The notes under the pieces were generated by a model. It made no database searches. It was not told where the DNA came from and saw nothing but the letters and a program-made list of their open reading frames with translations. Shown in pieces: positions 1-10,339 of a stretch of DNA of 64,000 bases. The stretch is from Acanthococcus lagerstroemiae (Eukaryota; Arthropoda; Insecta; Hemiptera; Eriococcidae). Location: assembly GCA_031841125.1 (NCBI GenBank), contig CM063113.1, positions 60,629,211 to 60,693,210 of the forward strand, in the 5' to 3' direction. Every line of letters begins with the position of its first letter. Position 1 is the stretch's first letter. A program made the position numbers and the translations under genes.

Positions 1-135
1 ACTTTTTTGAGCAACAAGGTCAATTATCTCCTCATTATCTAATGTTCTTAGGATATCCTTCTCGCATGACATGAGCATAAAAGCATCGAGAAGTTCTGTT
101 AAGCGATTACGCAACCTAGTTTTTATAATCTTCAG
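1..135 (-). pseudogene. hAT-type transposase, C-terminal fragment
   Basis: The complement reads as one open frame across about 45 codons, including RLTELLDAFMLMSCEKDIL, and runs off the window edge. The pattern leucine-rich segment, then S-C-E-K-D-I-L, then D-N-E-E-I-I-D resembles the C-terminal region of hAT-like transposases of the ZMYM/SCAND3-like type found in insect genomes. This is family resemblance recalled by eye, not a database match. Only the tail is present, with no catalytic core, so it is a fragment. The transposase relic at the other end of the window (62430-63299) could belong to the same family, but the two pieces do not overlap. Confidence 0.45.
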
Positions 136-344
136 AAGAACTACGTTCGCATGCCACTTGCGTTACAAAAATGTCAGGACAGGGTCGTAGCCGTGAGGAG
201 GGGGGCTGAACCTTGGCATCAGCCGAAAATGTAAAAAAATTATAATTTATTCTGAATTCTGGTAATAGTAAGCATTACACCTGTAATGTAAAAGTGGAGC
301 ATTATCTCCTTCAATATTTGAAACATTTTTGACCATTCAACATT

Positions 345-902
345 CCTGGGGTACGTTTTTTATGCGGTAAAAACTGCGAAATGTGCGCATAAAATATGAG
401 CTAAAAACCTCAAAGATATGCAAAAAAATTCCTAAAATTTCCAAACAAAAGTAAGGCAACATGGATATCAAAGCGCAGGATTTTTCAGCTAAATCTATTA
501 AAACATGTACCTGAATCAAAAAATAAATAACCTAAAAAAAAAAAGAAATAAAAAAAAATAAAAAAAATACAATTTAAAACTTTGCTAGTTGGGGCTATCA
601 GTGCTAGGACATTTGAAAGCGCTAACGTCCATAAATCAAACCTGCTTCAAGCTTACAGCATTCAGCATTTATTTCTATCAATATGCGGTAAGAATAAGAA
701 AAATGGCCAAATATGCACACATATGCGCTGAAATGTACGATGATTTTATGCGAAAATATGCATACTTCCTTAAATATGCAGAAATATGCTCAACCAAGTT
801 GCACTCATCCTACTTGGAATTTCATGAATCGTAAAGCTAATGTGAATATGCGTAGAAATAATCAATAGGGAAAATATGCAAATGCATTAAAAAGACTTGC
901 CC
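345..902. mobile_element. hAT-like MITE with 8-base duplication
   Basis: This block interrupts a LINE fragment, so both borders are well defined. The flanks are TCAACATT (337-344) and TGAACATT (903-910), 7 of 8 identical, as expected for an old hAT insertion. The interior near both ends is full of short units such as AAATATGC and ATATGCG. The same style of subterminal repeat is seen in the hAT element at 24801-25913. The terminal inverted repeats themselves are poorly preserved. There is no transposase frame; the 81-codon frame inside is not recognisable. Confidence 0.6.
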
Positions 903-938
903 TGAACATTACCAAAAGCTTTTTCTAAATCTACAAAT

Positions 939-1872
939 GAGGAGTTATCTGTCAAAAGAGCCCCTGTCAGCAATTATGGTTTTGAGAACAACAACTTTAA
1001 AGTTTTCAAGCTGAAATACTCCTTTCAGACTAATTTAATTGAAAAATATGTTATTATAAAAAATGTTCGCTGTGATTCCATCGATAGAAATGACTAGTTA
1101 ATTGTTTAGTTCATTCAGAAACGAACGCGGACGAATTAAGAAAGAGGGAGGATGACAGGGGCCCTTTTTAGAGCGATGGGAAAATTGGTGTGGTGGGACA
1201 TGTTATGGTTATCAGTAGCTGTTTTTCCAGAAGATAATATCGGTGAATTTTATGTATTACTCTTCTATTTTGTTTGTTTCCATACATTTATACAACTTAT
1301 GGAACAAAATACACAATTCCTAACTCGCTGTATGATGAGTTATTATGTATATTCTCGTGATTGAAGCTAATTTAGTAGTGAAGATGTTTCTCCATGCTGA
1401 TAAGGCAACCGAAATGTGTAATTTCTGAGGCATATTATCATGGAATGAGTTACTCGCTTTTCACCCTTTGATATAATGTAATGGATGCTTGGTTTTATTG
1501 ACTGCATGATAAGTTTGTACACATCTCAGCAGAGAATCGATTTTAATTCAATGCGTTTGTAATCATTTATCGGCGCCAATTTCACTGAAAATATCGTGCT
1601 AGAGAATATATATTTCCAGTAGTGTAGTGGCAAATTTTCCAGTGTGGGAACGCTAAATATATTTGACAAATTATAAGGAAAGTCCGAAAGTCATACAATG
1701 TAAACGGCTACAAGAGAGTGACGTATTTAAGACAGCTTGGCACGTTGAATTCGTTGATTTCGGCAAAAATTTCACCTGGTTCCTAAAGAGTTGGACACGG
1801 AGAATTCGAAAATCAGCATCTCCGCAAAAAGGGCACCTATTCGTCAGGGGCCCTTTTGGCAGATAACTCCTC
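939..1872. mobile_element. 934 bp DNA element, TIR GAGGAGTTATCTG, AAAT duplication
   Basis: The ends form an inverted repeat of about 28 bases (939-966 against 1845-1872) starting GAGGAGTTATCTG and running to GCCCCTG, with two mismatches. AAAT lies directly outside each end (935-938 and 1873-1876). It sits inside the LINE fragment and shares its right AAAT with the next element. There is no recognisable transposase; short frames inside look random. Superfamily is undetermined. Confidence 0.7.
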
Positions 1873-1876
1873 AAAT

Positions 1877-2131
1877 CGTCGGTGGCGCGTTTGACACCTC
1901 GTATGTGCAAAATAGAACTTTTACTCATCACTTACACATACGAGGTCTTTGGAGCCAAGTTTAGAAACCCATGCACATAGGGAGGTGTTTTATAGTGTTC
2001 TCTAGCGGACCACATTGTAACTAAGCACATATGTAGGAGGAATTTTATTCGACGCACACGTCAGAGACGAATCCAACAATGTCATTTTGGCTAAAAATGT
2101 CACATACGAGGTGACAAACGCACCACCGACG
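1877..2131. mobile_element. 255 bp MITE, TIR CGTCGGTGG, AAAT duplication
   Basis: The ends are an inverted repeat of about 31 bases beginning CGTCGGTGGCGCG and CGTCGGTGGTGCG, differing at two positions. The flanks are AAAT at 1873-1876 and 2132-2135, after which the interrupted LINE sequence resumes. It is non-coding. It abuts the 939-1872 element through one shared AAAT, so one inserted into the duplication made by the other. Its CGTCG terminus and AAAT target match the element at 7221-7446. Confidence 0.75.
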
Positions 2132-2340
2132 AAATGCTACATGTATTCAAACCTTTTCAGTATTTTTTCGAATAAAAGCCTCAAACATAAAATTGCTTCC
2201 CTGGTTTCTCTATACCTTTTCTGTATCCAAATCGATCTTCTCCTATACCCTTTCTTCCACTTTATTTTGTATTCTCTTATTTATTGTATCATTGCTATAG
2301 AATCTTTGATGCATGCGATAGTAAACTTTTAATAGGTATA

Positions 2341-3778
2341 ATAACCTTCGCATTTGCTCGCTGTTGCTTTTCCACCGCGTCGATATATTCGGCAGAAAGA
2401 CTAGACTACCGTAATATCTGACTTCAGCTGAGTGCAGATTCCTCGTAGAACCCATTCTTTAAATTGTTGGATGATGGGCCACTTGTATCTTATTTTTCTG
2501 GCATCTTCCTCGAACTCTGTGAAAAGTTGTCGGCCATGTATCCACGTGTTCGTGCGCTCTGTTTCTCTATGCCGAGCTTTACCTGCGAAAAGAATTTCGT
2601 CGAATTTTTTATCGGTAATTCTCATTCAGATGCATCAATCTGTCAACACGAACACGTCACTCGATGACTCGATCGCTCGAGCTTATTTACCTTTCACGTA
2701 TGCGTACAGGTAATAATAGCAAATACGTCTCGCACTAAATCGTTACACCGAGGCAATTCCTACAATTTGAAAAATATTAGAAATAATATGAAATAGTCGA
2801 TGCTTTTTAAACACGCTCGTGAGATAGTATTTTCAGTCTCGCTCTCCCCGTCCCCCCGACCCACCTTCTCTGCCGCTTTGGCAAGCTTCCGTTTTCCATA
2901 TTAGACGTACTATTTGCGTGTTTTCTGTAATTCGTATTATACGAAACCAGTTTTCGGTAATGACTCACCTGCGAAATGGAACTTATTGACGTGCACGTTT
3001 TTCGATTTACTCGGTATAATGCGCGCGTATTTTCATTCGATTTAATTTCGACGATTTCATCTGGGATGCCCCGACCGCATTTGCGTTAGCTATTTGAGGT
3101 ACGCGGCAGTGGCTTACGCCGCAAATCGACGAGCGATTATCGGCGATAATACGTAAAAGTCACACACACGTATACTTATTTGTTTTCAGATTCGTATCTG
3201 TGTATACAAATTATCGCGGAGAAGAGGAGACCTTGCGATCGGCGATTATTGGGTAGGCGATACTAGATGGCAATGGTCGAAGGTAAGTCGACGATGATAA
3301 TAATTATCGGCGTTAAATAACCTAATTACTAATTACGGCGGATGTAATGACATGCGGCATCGAAACCGTCTCTCTGGGCGGCATAATTCGTACGTACATA
3401 GGTACGGTCGCCGGATAGCTTGTGGCTCCTAGCTCGTTCTTGGTACCGTTTTTTCTTCTCCGATCGTATAATTCTACTTACGTCGTGGTCGCCGACCGAC
3501 AGTCGTGCCGCAGGGCCTTCCGAATGTCCGAGGACGGTTGTGCACCCACAACGGTATCGTGAAAGTTCAGTGGATCTGATAGATGGCATTTCATTTGCGG
3601 ATTCTTGGCTCCTTTCCGGCAGCTTGCTGGTCTTACTATCGAGGCGCCCAGGCGCGGGTTCTGAAACAGGAAATGGGGGTGCAGTAGCGGCGGCGCATAT
3701 TGATTAGCTCTTGCTTCTATGTTGGCAGGGGTATGGGGGTGAGGGTGCTCCCGCAAAAATATTTTATCCAATGTGGGA
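2341..3778. other. unique, CpG-richer stretch with an exon-like interval
   Basis: No repeat was recognised here. Base composition is more even, and CpG is commoner than in the surrounding repeats. It contains the exon-like interval at 3190-3282; otherwise I see no gene. Confidence 0.4.
3190..3282 (+). other. candidate internal exon, 93 nt, unidentified
   Basis: A strong acceptor (TTTGTTTTCAG just upstream) and a near-ideal donor (AAG then GTAAGT at 3283) bound 93 bases, exactly 31 codons. Only one of the three forward frames is open. It would encode a basic peptide with RRRGDLAIGDYW in the middle and WQWSK at the end. I do not recognise the peptide. Both splice signals plus a multiple-of-three length with a single open frame make it the best exon candidate in the window. 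It could still be chance or a non-coding exon. No neighbouring exon was found. Confidence 0.3.
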
Positions 3779-3780
3779 TA

Positions 3781-5180
3781 AGGTAATGTCTGCTACCATG
3801 ACACATCAGCCATGTTGACACAACCTTCATAACTTCTTTTCTATTAGCGCTCCTGGCGTGAAACAATCAACGTAATGTAGAATGACATGACCCATCATAA
3901 TATCCATCATTCGCAGAGATACATGGAAAACTTGAAGAAAGAAAATTTTAAAAATTGTCATTTTTTTGACCAGAGTAAATTTTTTTCAATTTTAATTTTT
4001 CCTGTGGAGAGGCCGCATGAGAAATAAAGTAAAAATGTTCTATCTCGTTGGAATCGCCATTTAATTGCGCATCTTTTGGCATAAAAGAAAATTGAAAACG
4101 AACACTGCATTGAAAAAAATCCTACTATGTTACCACATTAACACAAATTATTGATAGTTGATCACGATGACACAGTACAAATGAAAATTTTTGAATAAAA
4201 TGTGTTTCTAGCTTGACTTACATATGTGACAGTTTCTATAAAAAGGGGTAACTTTGTTGATCAATCAAAGTCTCAGAAAACGCGAAAAAAGAAAAACGAA
4301 ATTTTTTGGTCGAAAAATCAATTTTGCGATTTTGGTTAGTTTCTATAGGAAAAACATCGCAATAACGAAGAGACAAAATTTACGCGCATGAGAGAGAAGA
4401 GGGAGAGAGAAAGAGAATTATGAAAGAGAATGAGAAAAGAATGCAAATGTCTGCGTTCGCTTCTTCGTGGTTTTTCGGAGCTCACGAATAAATCCGATGT
4501 TCTGAATTGTTACCACGCAGAAGAGCGAAAAATTACCTTTCCAACAAGCCCTTGTCCAGGCTGGTAACGTGATTCCGCGGCAAGTCAGGGCCGCTTGACG
4601 GAGTGGGAGAAAAAGGTGTGTCTAACTTTAAACTCGTTTTCCCAAAAAACATGTTCTTGCGCGTTCTTATTACACTCATCTTTGACCCCTTGTATCTCCG
4701 GAAAAAAAAAACTACAAATCTCGCCAATAGCTCGTTGGAATGGGCATTCATTCCTCTATTACGTACTGTCTGTAACTCAAAATTCGTCGGATCGACAAAG
4801 TTACCCCTTTTTATAGAAACTGTTACATATTTACAGTGAAAAAATCAACCAAAACTTGAAAAATGGATTCATATTACTAAAAATAAATGCATCATAGTGA
4901 ATACTTTGAACTTTAGTTTGTGTCACAGTGGCAACTGAGAAACTTGTATTTTAAATCTGTGTCAGTGTGTCAACAGCTTATGTCATGGTGGCCCTTAAAT
5001 TTTGATTTTGTTTTTTCGACATATCTTTAACGTTTAGGGAGTAAAATTTCTGAATATCTTATCCAATAAACCTTATAGATATATGAACCTATCGAATGAG
5101 CCATAGAAATCCAAAATTCAACAAATAGTACCAAAGTTATAGCCAAAACAAAAAATTTTGTGTCATGGTAGACATTACCT
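3781..5180. mobile_element. 1.4 kb TA-flanked DNA element with TIR AGGTAATGTC
   Basis: The left end AGGTAATGTC-TGC-TACCATGACACA and the right end (complement) AGGTAATGTC-TACCATGACACA are identical over 22 bases apart from a 3-base insertion on the left. TA lies outside both ends (3779-3780, 5181-5182), as in Tc1/mariner-like insertions. Motifs like TGTCATGGTGG, GTGTCACAGTGG and CCACATTAACAC recur inside both halves. There is no transposase frame. A second inverted repeat is nested inside (4219-4833). Confidence 0.65.
4219..4833. repeat. nested inverted repeat inside the 3781-5180 element
   Basis: Arms 4219-4262 and 4790-4833 are complementary over about 44 bases with few mismatches. Their common part contains CAGTTTCTATAAAAAGGGG and ends in GATC. 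They may be an older element or part of a foldback structure. No duplication flanking the arms was seen. Confidence 0.65.
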
Positions 5181-5182
5181 TA

Positions 5183-6105
5183 TGTATTGACGAATATATA
5201 GATGCATTATTATGCCTTTGTGGCGTGTAATGAGCGTACAATTCATCATTTTTATTCCTTTTTCCTATTATTGCGTTCAAATATTCAACCAGGGGGGCAT
5301 GTACCCCGCTACTGTTGGCGCCTGTGAATCGTTTCTAGTGACTCGTTCGTTCGCAACCAGGGATGCCGTTACAACGTTTATGAAATAAGTCTGGTTGAGG
5401 AGAGGGAGAGCTCACCACCAGGAGTTACATAGCAATTTCAAGGGAACCCTCATAGAAAAAACTACGGGTCTGATTTAATAGCCCGACAAAACAAAGGGAT
5501 ACAACGACAGGAACAAATGCAAATACGACAATTTAATGGGTCCAATGATAATTTCCGCAGTAAACTATTAAAAAAATGAATGCCCGAAAAAAATAATAAG
5601 TGGGGCGACGTAAAAAATGTATCAACCTACACGAAATATGATGCACGACAATAATATGTAATAATGACCACAGTAATCTGGGTGGTGACAAATTAAATGT
5701 TATAAGCGAATTTTTGTGTGGACGTCAATTTAAGTGAAAACTATAAGTAAATGAAAAAAATAAATCAGTAAAAAATGATAATATCGTATATCAGACCCCT
5801 GCAGATCCTTAAGGGCGAACAAGATGGGGACAATGATTCCAGAAACGGATACCGTACTACTGACTTACAAAAATAGAAATCGTGGAGTAATTGGAGATTG
5901 GCCTAAATGAAACCTGAAGGGTTGAGGGGAAAGGCGAAAAAACAACTGAAATGGATTCATCGACTTAAAAAAACCCTACTAACGATGTCAAGAACTCAAA
6001 AATTGAAGAAAACTGGAGTAACTAAAAGTAGTCCGAAGGGAAGCCTGAATGGAAAGGAGGGAGGGAATAACTCCTGAAATGAAATCAGTGACCCTTAAAA
6101 CCTTC
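5183..6105. other. no gene or repeat recognised
   Basis: AT-rich sequence with frequent stops in all frames. I see no supported feature here. Confidence 0.4.
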
Positions 6106-6109
6106 ATTT

Positions 6110-6358
6110 GGACGCTGTTCAGCAAGAGGGAACCAACTAGCAAAATCCGCTTTTTGAGAATACGTGATTCGAAGTTCAAGAGCCATGTAGAAACTATATG
6201 ACACAGCGTTCACTGGTAAGCTTTTTTTAACGTGAGTACAAATTTTTGAATTGGGGGCCCAATTTTGAAAAATTCTACTTTTTACGCTCTTTCCAACGAT
6301 ACTAATAACTCATTTTGTTTACAAATGTTAGTTGGTTCCCTCTTGCTGAACAGCGTTC
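6110..6358 (+). mobile_element. 249 bp palindromic MITE, family 1, copy 1
   Basis: Terminal inverted repeats GGACGCTGTTCAGCAAGAGG and GAACGCTGTTCAGCAAGAGG (20 bases shown) are flanked by ATTT at 6106-6109 and 6359-6362. The interior carries the core TTCCAACGATACTAATAACT. Two further copies lie at 14862-15113 and 61306-61561. Non-coding. Confidence 0.85.
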
Positions 6359-6589
6359 ATTTAGAACAGAAAGTTTGTGGTTTATAATAAAAGTCGTTAG
6401 AAAATATTTTTTATCGTTCTTACTAATGAAATAGTTGTTGTTAAAGTTGTCGTTATATACGATTATTTAATACGCAAAAGTCCTGTCGTGTAACCCTTTT
6501 TTCCTGTCGTGTCGTATTAGTCCCCAAAAACTGCTGACAAACTATGTACTTACCAGAATAGTGTAATTTTAGTACATATATTTTGCTGA

Positions 6590-6900
6590 ACATTACTAAT
6601 CAATGTATCTGTTGAAATGCTATTTGTCGAAATAACTACTGAAAACTGCTGGCCCGTTGTATAGTTTCTCGTTGTAACTGCTGAGGCCATTACTTGCTGA
6701 AATTACTGTTGAAAATTACTAAGTGGCAATTTTTAATAGGGTAACTACTGGGGTGGTGTTACTGCTTGTCGAAATTACTACTGAAAACTATAGCGATGAA
6801 TAGTTTCCAGCAGTAACTATATACTTTAATAATAGTTCCTAGTAATTTCTAGTAGTTACTAGCCACTGTAAACTACTTCCTAGTACGTAGTTGCTGATAG
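6590..6900. repeat. field of TACTGAAAACT-type motifs
   Basis: Many variants of AACTACTGAAAACTGCT and their complements (AGTTTCCAGCAGTAAC, TTCTAGTAGTTACT) occur close together. Another pair lies near 7550-7620. The mixed orientation suggests a decayed foldback or MITE region, but I could not place its borders. Confidence 0.45.
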
Positions 6901-7220
6901 ATGTCTCTGGAATATAGTAAATATTCGTTTCTATGATCGTTTGACCTAATGGTCTCCGTTCTCAGTGTTTAGTATTATACAAAAACCCTTTTGCTGTGAG
7001 CAAATAGCGTGTTGACGTTGAAAGCGAAACTTGAAATTGCAAGAATGTCAGAAGCTCATCTCCTATGCGTAAAGATAGCCCGGTGATTACGTCAATTCGT
7101 ATTAAACTATAGGTATTGCCTTAGTAATCAGTATAACTTGACTACTTGACAGTTAGTGATGGCAAATGAGCTAATGCTCACTAATAAATGCTCAACATTC
7201 CTGAGGAATTCTCATCAAAT

Positions 7221-7446
7221 CGTCGTACTAGAAGCAATACCACCTAACCCACATAATAGCGACTTTTAGGTGTTAGACTATATGAAACGGCGGATCGGAT
7301 ATGGAAAAGGAATTTACCATTCTCAAGAAAATAACACTTTTCTTTGAAAATGCGTAACCCACCTTTGATGACAGTTCTTATCAGTTTTTTGTTTCTCCTG
7401 TAAAATCAACTTATTGGGGTTAGTTAGTATTGCTTCTAGTACGACG
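7221..7446. mobile_element. 226 bp MITE, TIR CGTCGTACTAG, AAAT duplication
   Basis: Inverted ends share CGTCGTACTAGAAGCAATAC exactly and continue with a few mismatches to CTAACCC. AAAT flanks both sides (7217-7220, 7447-7450). Non-coding. Target and terminus resemble the 1877-2131 element. Confidence 0.85.
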
Positions 7447-7454
7447 AAATGCTT

Positions 7455-8770
7455 CTTAAATAAATGCTCGATTTAGGAAATACTCAATATGACAGGGGGA
7501 AAAAAGTCGAAATCATGTAGTTCAATTCATTACTTTCATTGGTACACCACTGAAAACTACTAAATTGCTAAATTTATTTTAGGTCATAGTTTGTCACTGA
7601 AACTGAGTAGTATTTTCGACAGCCCGAGAGTAGTATTTTAAGAGTGCGATTCACCGGCACATAAAAAGAATATTAGCACAATAACCTGGGAACATGAGAA
7701 GAGCATAACGGAGCAGTAAGGAAAGTTAAAACTGCACACATTAACCCTGAACTGATAATTTAAATTTTATGAACAGTAAATGAAGAATGTTATACAGAGT
7801 GAGTCAATCACAATAGAAGGTTGAATTAGCAGAACGTGTGGAGACTGGCCGTCGTGCTCCTGCCCCTAGTTTTTTAAACAGTTGGTCTGCAAGCATCTAC
7901 TCTTCTACTCGGTTTACTGACCAAGTTGAAGCTCTGTATTGTCCCTACTGACAGCAGGGGATTTACCTTAGGTGCAGACTGTGTACTTGCGCAGAACGGC
8001 AAATATTTAAGGACAGCAAATTTGATAAAGAAGATAAAAAATCGTACCTTATATAATGGAGACAGCAGAAGTTATAAAAGTAGTACTTACATATTATACT
8101 TAACGTATGACTACACTGAGAGACTAAAAGTATTAAAGAGAGTTCTATAACACTACACATCAGCATAAAAAACAATGGGATGAGATTATATGATTTATGC
8201 TGAATACGATGGCGTTAACCATTTTTCTCGAGAACCTCTCATTTTCCATGATCAAAATTAAAATTTTATCAAATTCTTCTCGTTTTATTCCTTTTTGTCG
8301 TTCACAAGTAGCTGCATTGATACTGATAACAATACTGAACGCGCATAGTTGTTTGATCAGTAGTATCATCTTGATGATACTAAAATTTGCATTCAAGATA
8401 AAAGATAAGAAGAAAAAATGAACTATAATCCAAAAATTAACATTGGCATTGAATTCTTCGTTGAAAATACTTATAGAATCGTATGTTCTCGTGTCATTGT
8501 TTTTTACAAAATTTCAAATTGTTGTGTAGTGTTATTTACCACAGAGCGTTGAAAGCTCGCTTTTTACAGTTTGGGCCAAGGGCACCGAGAACATTTCTGC
8601 ACACATCGGCAGCCTACCTACACCCGGTACTACCTGCTGAGACTAGAAATGTATCGTTTGGGCAGAAGATAATGAGGGCATGACCTGCAAAAAAAGCGCT
8701 ACTTGTACAGTTGGGGCGAGCTTAATCGTTATATAAAATTGACTACCTATTCATTTTATTTCATTTTCCA
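7455..8770. other. no gene recognised
   Basis: Forward frames of up to 75-80 codons exist near 7926-8420 but show no domain, and the longer frames overlap on opposite strands. Apart from TACTGAAAAC-type motifs near 7550, nothing can be supported. Confidence 0.35.
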
Positions 8771-8771
8771 G

Positions 8772-8922
8772 TTTTTTTTTTTTTTTTTTTTAAATTCTTA
8801 GTACCTATTTTCAATACTGCTAAATTATCATTTTACTGTTCCTTTATTCCATTTACTGTTCCACACCTCTTAATACTGCTATTTTGTCATTCTAATGTTC
8901 CTTTGTTTCATTTATTGTGGTA
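8772..8922. repeat. T20 tract followed by an imperfect tandem duplication
   Basis: A run of 20 T (8772-8791) is followed by two related units near 8813-8859 and 8873-8922. Both contain AATACTGCTA, then a TTTACTGTTCCTTT-type string. It is simple-sequence DNA with no coding signal. Confidence 0.6.
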
Positions 8923-8924
8923 AT

Positions 8925-10135
8925 ATTCCAATTTTTAATGTGCTGATACGTATTATTTCCGGTATTTTTATGCCGCGAAAAGAATTGGAAAACTGTACAT
9001 AACAACGTGAATTTCAGTATTCCCTTAATATAATCTTATCAATTAGAATCTTAAGAAGGTTTAAAACGTTTATGATGCATGTCAACATTGAAACCCCCAC
9101 TGCTCGTTTTTCTTCGGAAAGGGGTAAAAGGTTTTTGCGAACAATCTGTTTTATTTATGGGGAAAACTTCAAAATGCATTATGGCAGTTTTCATCTAAAT
9201 ACTGTAAATTAAAACTAAAATCTACTGATCCCCTTCACTCCATAAGATAGGCAATATGTACTCTGAATTAAACTGATAAATCGCGGGATGGAGATGAAGA
9301 GATATGGTGATGTTTTACGCCGCTGGACAAAATAATTTATCTTTTTAGTTTTTAAAGGTAGGCAAGGTGTTACTAATCCAATATTTGATATACATCGAGA
9401 GCTGTTACTTGATAAACTATTCCTAAATACGTTACGATACACAAAAATATAAATAGGTTGAAATTAAGCTCATGCTGTCCCTTTAATGTGCTTGATAAAC
9501 AACAGGTCCGCCTAAATTATTTCAATTTAGTAGAACGAGTGAAACTTTTGTCTCTTCAATTTTATAAGATAGACAATATGTTACTACAACGAATGTTGAT
9601 GAAGTCACGAGACTTACAATTCGGCAAAGTTTTCAGTAATCATACTGGAATACCCTATGTACTGAAAAACTACCATCTCTTCCTCTTAAAAAAGAAAAAC
9701 CTACAGGATCTAAAATAAATAGACTGACAGACCGGCCTCCAATCAGCCAGAAAGGCTGTTAAATAGTTAGACAGACAGACATTGAACGACTCATTTTGAA
9801 GACAGGCCCGTAGTGAGATGGTTTTGGATCGCGAACTAGCCAAGGATATCAGACAGAAAGTGAGATATGTACATTATGCCGTGATATGAAGAGACTGAAC
9901 ATGCAATGATGTTTTGGTTTGGGTGTGGGTCGTGAAGCGGCCCCAGAAAATGAAATAAATCTTTTTGGGGCTGGAAATGAATAAAAAATAATATTTAAAA
10001 CTGGAGCATTGCGTGAAAAATATCGTTTCCTCCTTTTAATGCTCGCGAACCGTCGTACGTTAAGAACCACTGCCCAGATAGATTTGAAAAGACTTTATGA
10101 ATTATCTGACTTGATTTATGCTCATTATCAATAAG
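8925..10135. other. no gene or clear repeat recognised
   Basis: AT-rich sequence. A short motif ATAAGATAGGCAATATGT (9243) recurs as ATAAGATAGACAATATGT (9563). Otherwise no supported feature. Confidence 0.35.
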
Positions 10136-10139
10136 AAAT

Positions 10140-10335
10140 ACAGCTCGACTTTTCAAGACGCGTTGAAAGTCTTTAAAATTCTGTTCAACCGCGCAAAACT
10201 AAACTAAGACTCGTAAAGACTGCTCTAATCCGTCAAGACTGTGCTTAACGTTGTTATGACTGCGTTTAAACTTGTTAAACTTGTCGCTTACACGTCTACA
10301 ATACGCCTTGCTTGTGGCTCTCTACAGTCGCATTA
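10140..10335. repeat. degenerate short-period array (AAGACT/AAACTTGTT)
   Basis: Units such as AAGACTCGTA, AAGACTGCTCT, CAAGACTGTGCTT and AAACTTGTT follow each other every 9-13 bases. Similar arrays occur at 19760-20360 and 53200-53570, so this is a dispersed low-complexity family. Confidence 0.5.
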
Positions 10336-10339
10336 AGAC

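Larger units (their letters stand above)
303..2340 (-). mobile_element. LINE reverse-transcriptase fragment split by three insertions
   Basis: Three pieces (303-344, about 911-938, 2132-2340) are collinear with positions 30691-30952 of the LINE at 29.8-32.3 kb. The first piece is identical over 42 bases to 30691-30732. The second matches 30733-30760 with a few changes, and the third matches about 30757-30952. In the complement this is the reverse-transcriptase region around motif A (EKAFDNVEWS in the other copy). The pieces are separated by a hAT-like MITE (345-902) and two adjacent AAAT-flanked elements (939-1872, 1877-2131). It is a dead fragment, useful as a ruler for the insertions. Confidence 0.8.

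Noticed and set aside
2087..2713. Overlapping 70-93 codon frames on both strands as small genes
   Set aside because: The first part is LINE-derived. The rest overlap each other on opposite strands without any recognisable motif.
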